Assembly (NCBI GenBank): GCA_964415395.1
Contig: CAYPZU010000019.1
Location: 1-33,542, forward strand
DNA: 33,542 nucleotides
Source of the DNA: CAYPZU01 sp964415395
GTDB lineage: Bacteria; Chlamydiota; Chlamydiia; Chlamydiales; SM23-39
Direction of reading: 5' to 3'
Made by a program: the position numbers and the translations under genes. Positions 29,320 through 33,542 of this stretch are shown here, in pieces. The stretch's first letter is position 1, and every line of letters starts with the position of its first letter. The notes beneath the pieces were generated by a model. That model made no database searches, had not been told where the DNA came from, and saw nothing but the letters and a program-made list of their open reading frames with translations.

Positions 29320-31233
29320 TTACGCGGGGGCGACTTCGGAGTGGTGGTAGGCTTCCCAGAGAATCCGGAACGGCAGGCACGTTTCCAAAAGTTGCTGGAG
29401 CGTCCCTTCAGCGACCTTCCGGCCTCGGTCGAGATAAATGATTTTATCAGCGTGCTCGATCGTCGAAAGGCGGTGGGCGATCAGGATCTGCGTTACCTCG
29501 CCGCGCAAATCTTTCATCGCCGCTTTGATCCGGTTCTCGGAAATCGCGTCGAGTGAAGAAGTCGCCTCGTCAAGAACGAGGATCGGCGCCTTTTTGACGA
29601 GCGCCCGCGCGATCGCCAGCCGCTGCTGCTGGCCGCCGGAGAGAGTCTTGCCCATTTCAGCGAGAAGAGTGTTGTACTGCTGCGGGAGATTGGCGATGAA
29701 TTCGTGCGCGTAGGCTTTGTGCGCCGCTTCTTCGATCTCTTCCCGCGAGAAGCTTCGGCCGAACGCGATATTCTCGGCCACCGTGTCGAAAAAGAGGAAT
29801 GGCTTCTGCGGCACAAAGGCGATCTGTTCGCGGAGCGATTTCTGGGTGATCGCATTGAGCGGGATGCCGTCGATCCGGATCTCCCCTTTCTGCACTTCGT
29901 AAAGACGGGGCAGGAGCTGCACGATCGTCGATTTCCCGGCGCCTGTAGCCCCGACGATGGCGACCACCTCTCCCCTCTTGATGGTGAAGCTCAAGTCGCG
30001 CAGGACCCAGTCGTCGCGGTATTTGAACCAGACGTGGTCGAATTCGATCAGGTTTTTGAATCCCTGCAGGAAAATCGCCCCATCCTTGTCTTCGATCTGA
30101 GGCTTCAGATGGAGCACCTCGAACATCCGCTCCGCTGCAACAACCCCTTTTTGGATATTGGCATTCTCTTCAGCGAACTTTTTTACAGGCTCGTAAAAGA
30201 GGTGGAGCAGGCCGCAGAACATCAGAAGCTGGCCGACCGTCATATGGAGCGTATAAAGGCCGAACAGGACGACGACGGCCAAACACCCCGTCGCGATCAG
30301 ATGGAGCAGCGGACGGGTCAATAGCCCATACTTGGCGCTCTTGCTCTCCAGATCGGCCATCTGGTCGTTCTGCTCTTTGTATTTCCGGAGCGAAAACGCT
30401 TCCATCGCAAAAATTTTCACCGTCTGGATCCCAGCGAGGAAATCGAGAAGCACCGAAGTGAACGTCTCCTGGTTTTTCTGGATCTGGCGGGTGATCCTCT
30501 TCACCTGGCGGGTGAGGAAAACGACCGGGAAGATGATCAAAGGAAGTCCCAGAAAGATAATCAGGGAAAGCTGCCACGAAAGATAGAAGCACGCCGCGAG
30601 AGTCGATACGATGGTGAACGGCGTCTGGAGATAGTTCGTAAGGCACGAATTCAGGGAAGAGGCGATCTGCCCGGCATCCCCGACGGCGCGCGAAGAAAGG
30701 CTGCCGAGATTCTGCTCCTGATAGAAACTTAAGGGAAGAGACTGGATGTGCTCGAAATACTGCTGCCGCAAGTCGCGCGTGATCCGGATCGATAGAAGCT
30801 GCGTCACATAGCGGGCGAAAAAGAGGGTGGTCGCTTTGAAAATGGCGACAGAAACAAGAATCCAGATGAGCATCGAGAAATTCTGCTCGAAATCGAAATG
30901 AACGGCGACTTTGTGCATCACCCATCCGAGCGGGTTGGCGTCCTTTCTCTGGGCGATATGCTTCGCGGCATTCCGCTTGGTGATCGCTCCGTCTCCGTTC
31001 TGGTCGATTTCGTCCCACTGGCGGACTACATCGGAAAGGTAGATCTTATCTTTGACCTTCTTCCCATCGGGGCTGAAAAGGGTGAAGAAATCGGCCCCTG
31101 TGTTCGCCATCAGGCCGACAGAGAACATCTCACTCTGGTTCGCCATCGTCAGAAAAAGGAGCGAGACCAAAGTAAGGAGCGCGAGAGTGAGATGTTTGCT
31201 ATTTCGAATCGCCGCTAGGAGAAGAAGCCTCAT
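29320..31233 (-). CDS. msbA: MsbA-type lipid A/lipid ABC exporter with EF-hand-like loop
   Basis: The 637-residue half-transporter joins a six-helix membrane domain (about 16-350) to an ATPase domain. Walker A is GATGAGKST at 428-436, the signature is LSGGQQQR at 531-538, Walker B is ILVLDE at 551-556, and the H-loop His is 587. The loop between TM1 (about 16-30) and TM2 (about 119-141) is long, near 85 residues, and holds an EF-hand-type calcium loop DQNGDGAITKRN at 77-88, preceded by a helix. MsbA-type proteins flip lipid A core across the inner membrane. The start overlaps the accA stop by 35 bases. The order msbA next to accA matches CT264 and CT265. Confidence 0.92.
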   Translation of the reverse strand: MRLLLLAAIRNSKHLTLALLTLVSLLFLTMANQSEMFSVGLMANTGADFFTLFSPDGKKVKDKIYLSDVVRQWDEIDQNGDGAITKRNAAKHIAQRKDANPLGWVMHKVAVHFDFEQNFSMLIWILVSVAIFKATTLFFARYVTQLLSIRITRDLRQQYFEHIQSLPLSFYQEQNLGSLSSRAVGDAGQIASSLNSCLTNYLQTPFTIVSTLAACFYLSWQLSLIIFLGLPLIIFPVVFLTRQVKRITRQIQKNQETFTSVLLDFLAGIQTVKIFAMEAFSLRKYKEQNDQMADLESKSAKYGLLTRPLLHLIATGCLAVVVLFGLYTLHMTVGQLLMFCGLLHLFYEPVKKFAEENANIQKGVVAAERMFEVLHLKPQIEDKDGAIFLQGFKNLIEFDHVWFKYRDDWVLRDLSFTIKRGEVVAIVGATGAGKSTIVQLLPRLYEVQKGEIRIDGIPLNAITQKSLREQIAFVPQKPFLFFDTVAENIAFGRSFSREEIEEAAHKAYAHEFIANLPQQYNTLLAEMGKTLSGGQQQRLAIARALVKKAPILVLDEATSSLDAISENRIKAAMKDLRGEVTQILIAHRLSTIEHADKIIYLDRGRKVAEGTLQQLLETCLPFRILWEAYHHSEVAPA

Positions 31234-32203
31234 GAGCCACTTTATTTATCTGCAGTGACTCAAATTTGCCCATTTTCCGGAATTTTTGGTAGCGATTTTC
31301 TAAAAGAACGTCAATTGGCACCGATTGAATCGCGGCCCATTGTTCTTTAATAAATGACTTAACTGCAGCATAAGCGGCTTTTGGATCGAGGTGGGCCCCG
31401 CCCAAAGGCTCGGGAATCATCTGGTCGACGATCCCTAATTCAAGCAGATCGTCGACGTGCATTTTCAGCGCGGCGGCGGCCGTCGAGTTCTTGCCGGCGT
31501 CCTTCCACAGGATCGAAGCGCATCCTTCAGGCGAAATGACCGAGTAGTAGGAGTGTTCCATCATCCCGATCGTGTCGCCCACGCCGATCCCCAAGGCTCC
31601 TCCGGAGCATCCTTCGCCGATCAGAACGACGAGGATTGGGGTCGGAAGGCGGGCCATTTCCCACAGATTTTGGGCGATCGCCCATCCCTGCCCTCTCTCT
31701 TCGGCTGTGAGGCCGGGATAGGCCCCGGGAGTGTCGAGGAAAGTGACTACGGGCAGATTGAATTTCGCGGCGAGGCGCATGCAGCGCATCGCTTTCCGGT
31801 AGCCTTCGGGATGGGGCATGCCGAAATTGCGGTAGATGCGGCTTTCCGTGTCTTTCCCCTTCTCCTGGCCGATGACGACGAATTTCTGTCCGTCGATGAT
31901 GGCCAGCCCCGCGATGATCGAATGGTCGTCCTGGAATGTCCGGTCGCCGAACAGCTCGACGAATTCGTCGCACAGGTTTTGGATATAGTCGATAGAGTGG
32001 GGGCGCTGCGGGTGGCGGCAGATGGAGACCCGATCCCACGGTTTGAGTTGGGAATAGACGTTTTTTTTCAGCAGCTCGAGCTTTTTCTCCATTTTTTGCA
32101 TTTCATCGGCGGAGAAAAGAGGATTGTTTTTATTCTGCTCCTTCAGCTGGGCGAGCGTCTGCTGCACCTCGAAAATCTGCTTTTCATGGGCCAGCACGGT
32201 CAT
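31199..32203 (-). CDS. accA: Acetyl-CoA carboxylase carboxyltransferase alpha subunit
   Basis: AccA with AccD transfers carboxyl from biotin to acetyl-CoA to make malonyl-CoA. The 334-residue protein has an N-terminal helical lead (LAQLKEQNKNNPLFSADEMQ), RVSICRHPQRPHSIDYI, FGDRTFQDDHSIIAGLAII, TFLDTPGAYPGLTAEERGQ, and the oxyanion-site block GEGCSGGALGIGVGD with SYYSVISPEGCASILWKD. Length is normal. ATG 32203 has TAGGAG upstream and overlaps the stop of the L,D-transpeptidase-like gene by four bases. It supplies the fab operon enzymes encoded elsewhere in the window. Confidence 0.97.
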   Translation of the reverse strand: MTVLAHEKQIFEVQQTLAQLKEQNKNNPLFSADEMQKMEKKLELLKKNVYSQLKPWDRVSICRHPQRPHSIDYIQNLCDEFVELFGDRTFQDDHSIIAGLAIIDGQKFVVIGQEKGKDTESRIYRNFGMPHPEGYRKAMRCMRLAAKFNLPVVTFLDTPGAYPGLTAEERGQGWAIAQNLWEMARLPTPILVVLIGEGCSGGALGIGVGDTIGMMEHSYYSVISPEGCASILWKDAGKNSTAAAALKMHVDDLLELGIVDQMIPEPLGGAHLDPKAAYAAVKSFIKEQWAAIQSVPIDVLLENRYQKFRKMGKFESLQINKVAHEASSPSGDSK

Positions 32204-33207
32204 GGGGTACTCCTATAGGCTACGCTTTCATGCCCTGGCAGCTTCGCGTCGCGGATGTCTTTGACCAGCTCGACAGTCGTCGGCTTGGTGATGATGATTG
32301 AAAAAATCTCTTCCATATCTTCGGACGCCAGGCGGATGCAGCCGTCGCTGTCGCACTTGCCGATCTTGCTCCGGTCTTCTACATATTGGCCCGCAGAGTC
32401 GACAGTCCAGGGCGCTCCATGAAGGCCCAGCCCTTTCGCACCTTCCGTGCAGCCGTCCAATTCTTTTTCAAACGGGATCCATCGGGTTCCGAACACGCGG
32501 ATCATCTCGACTTTATCATCCTGGAAGAATCCCATCGTGCCGGGCTTGTAGATCGCCACTTTTTCGCCGAGGGAATATTTTCCAAGCGGCGTGAGCGATC
32601 CCGAAGTTTTCGAAGGATCGAGCCTTCCGATGCCAACGCGGTAGGTCTTCAGAAGAACTCTTTCGCTTGAATCGAGATCCACGTAATAGAACCAGAGGCG
32701 GCAATGGGAAAGATCGATCGCCAGGTGGAATTGAAGATTTTTATCTTTTTTGAAAACGTTGAAACGGTCTCCGGGGGAAACTTTCTGGGAGAAATAATCG
32801 AGTTTCTTATTCAGGCTGCGCGCGATGAAATGGCGGGACGTTTCGAAATGGGAGGCGTAGTCGGCGATCCAGGCGGGACGGTCTTTCATCCAGGGAACGC
32901 GGCTCGTGTAGGATACGGTTTCAACGATGGGCAGCTTGGACGAGTCGTGAGCGAAAAGCTGTTTGATCCGGTCGATGTTCGGATAGACGTCGGCCGTGGC
33001 GGAAGCGGGAGCAGCCGGCTGCTGCGGCGGGATCGGCGCTGGCTTTGGGGGAAGGGGCTTCAAAGGCGCTTTCTCTGCCTGGGCGAGCGGAATCTCCTGA
33101 ACGACTTCTGCCTTCGGCGCTCCGGGGCTTTTTTTCATCCAGCCGAAAACTCCGATCACGCCGAATACAGCGACAGATCCGATCAAAAACATCTTGGCTA
33201 ACGACAC
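32200..33207 (-). CDS. YkuD-family L,D-transpeptidase-like protein
   Basis: The protein has an N-terminal membrane anchor or uncleaved signal (KMFLIGSVAVFGVIGVFG), a Pro/Ala-rich linker of about 40 residues, and a C-terminal YkuD domain. The domain has GLGLHGAPW with the conserved His, and CDSDGCIRLASEDMEEIF with the catalytic Cys, 27 residues apart. The usual SHGC is SDGC here. Such enzymes cross-link peptidoglycan 3-3 or attach proteins to it. The start is uncertain: GTG 33207 has GAGAG upstream, TTG 33231 has no ribosome-binding site, and ATG 33192 is also possible. It is the first gene of an operon with accA and msbA and probably corresponds to CT266 by position. Confidence 0.85.
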   Translation of the reverse strand: MSLAKMFLIGSVAVFGVIGVFGWMKKSPGAPKAEVVQEIPLAQAEKAPLKPLPPKPAPIPPQQPAAPASATADVYPNIDRIKQLFAHDSSKLPIVETVSYTSRVPWMKDRPAWIADYASHFETSRHFIARSLNKKLDYFSQKVSPGDRFNVFKKDKNLQFHLAIDLSHCRLWFYYVDLDSSERVLLKTYRVGIGRLDPSKTSGSLTPLGKYSLGEKVAIYKPGTMGFFQDDKVEMIRVFGTRWIPFEKELDGCTEGAKGLGLHGAPWTVDSAGQYVEDRSKIGKCDSDGCIRLASEDMEEIFSIIITKPTTVELVKDIRDAKLPGHESVAYRSTP

Positions 33208-33345
33208 GGAAAATCTCTCATTGTTTACCAAATTATCGAAAATCGGTGAGTATTTTGCAACAACAATAGCCCACAGACTACCTTATACTAAAAGCAGAAA
33301 AATCAAACAAAAAACATAATAACAAAAAATATTGTTTATATATTT

Positions 33346-33540
33346 TTAATTTAAAATGCAGAAATTTACTTGTGAAGCGAAAGGAGGGATTTCAAACGAC
33401 AAAAGAAAGTCAGCTCCCCAGAACCCTCCGTCCCCCGCCAAAGGGATCAGCTGGGCTTTGAGAGAAGAGCCGCTCTCAATTTTTAATTGAGACTCCTTCC
33501 CTCGAAAAACAAAGGAAGAAGCTGCCCCTGTATACCTTTG
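33346..33540 (-). CDS. C-terminal end of an unidentified ORF cut by the window edge
   Basis: A frame on the minus strand is open from the right edge for 64 codons to a TAA at 33346. The peptide is beta-rich by eye (SQLKIESGSSLKAQLIPL, then FWGADFLLSFEIPPF). Its balanced composition, unlike the AT-rich spacer that follows, suggests a real coding end. The start is outside the window and the family is unknown. An inverted repeat (TCTCAAT/ATTGAGA, 33473-33491) falls inside it. The 138 bases between this ORF and the L,D-transpeptidase-like gene are very AT-rich and hold no ORF; its promoter probably lies there. Confidence 0.4.
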   Translation of the reverse strand, partial: QRYTGAASSFVFRGKESQLKIESGSSLKAQLIPLAGDGGFWGADFLLSFEIPPFASQVNFCILN

Positions 33541-33542
33541 CA

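Overview
This window is chromosomal DNA from a member of the phylum Chlamydiae. The strongest argument is gene order. From left to right it carries a CT234-like transporter and a CT235-like cyclic-nucleotide-binding protein, then acpP-fabG-fabD-fabH, recR, bamA-ompH-lpxD, the pdhABC genes, a dnaQ-like exonuclease, msbA and accA. This is the order I know from Chlamydia trachomatis (about CT234 to CT247, then CT261 to CT266), with extra genes between the blocks. Extra accessory genes, long intergenic repeats and base composition near half G+C by eye point to an environmental (amoeba- or animal-associated) lineage rather than the genus Chlamydia. The phylum call is firm; a family or genus call is not possible here.

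Layout. (1) 1-1850 is accessory: the C-terminal part of a HECT-type ubiquitin ligase-like protein, convergent with a Vat/CatB-type acetyltransferase. (2) 1860-5041 is on the minus strand: a long inverted repeat, an outer-membrane-like protein coupled to thioredoxin reductase, a 440-base non-coding stretch full of hairpins that includes a four-way (cloverleaf) structure, and proC. (3) 5150-9643 is a plus-strand operon of a HEAT-repeat transporter, a cNMP-binding protein and a HAMP membrane protein with a degenerate PP2C-like domain. (4) 9644-11396 holds four paralogous small proteins of a family I do not recognise, with two identical hairpins. (5) 11404-14333 is the minus-strand fatty-acid operon fabH-fabD-fabG-acpP. 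(6) 14479-21409 is plus strand: recR, a hairpin repeat element, bamA-ompH-lpxD, a CorA-like transporter and a spermidine synthase-like protein. (7) 21406-25143 is minus strand: pdhA-pdhB-(repeat)-pdhC, preceded by a small lipoprotein gene. (8) 25287-26809 is a plus-strand exonuclease and SDR pair. (9) 26810-33542 is minus strand: two small unknown proteins, a GT-B-like protein, msbA, accA, an L,D-transpeptidase-like protein and an ORF cut by the right edge.

How the genes fit together. The core blocks serve envelope and lipid biogenesis: fatty acids (accA, fab genes), lipid A (lpxD, msbA), outer-membrane assembly (bamA, ompH) and peptidoglycan or wall chemistry (YkuD protein). Pyruvate dehydrogenase supplies acetyl-CoA. 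Host-interaction potential lies mainly in the HECT-like protein.

The most noteworthy items are the HECT-like ligase, the four-paralog cluster, the cloverleaf element with a related modular hairpin repeat family at three loci, and an EF-hand-like loop in MsbA. I saw no rRNA, tRNA, CRISPR array or insertion sequence. Base-pairing statements come from reading the sequence, not from folding software.
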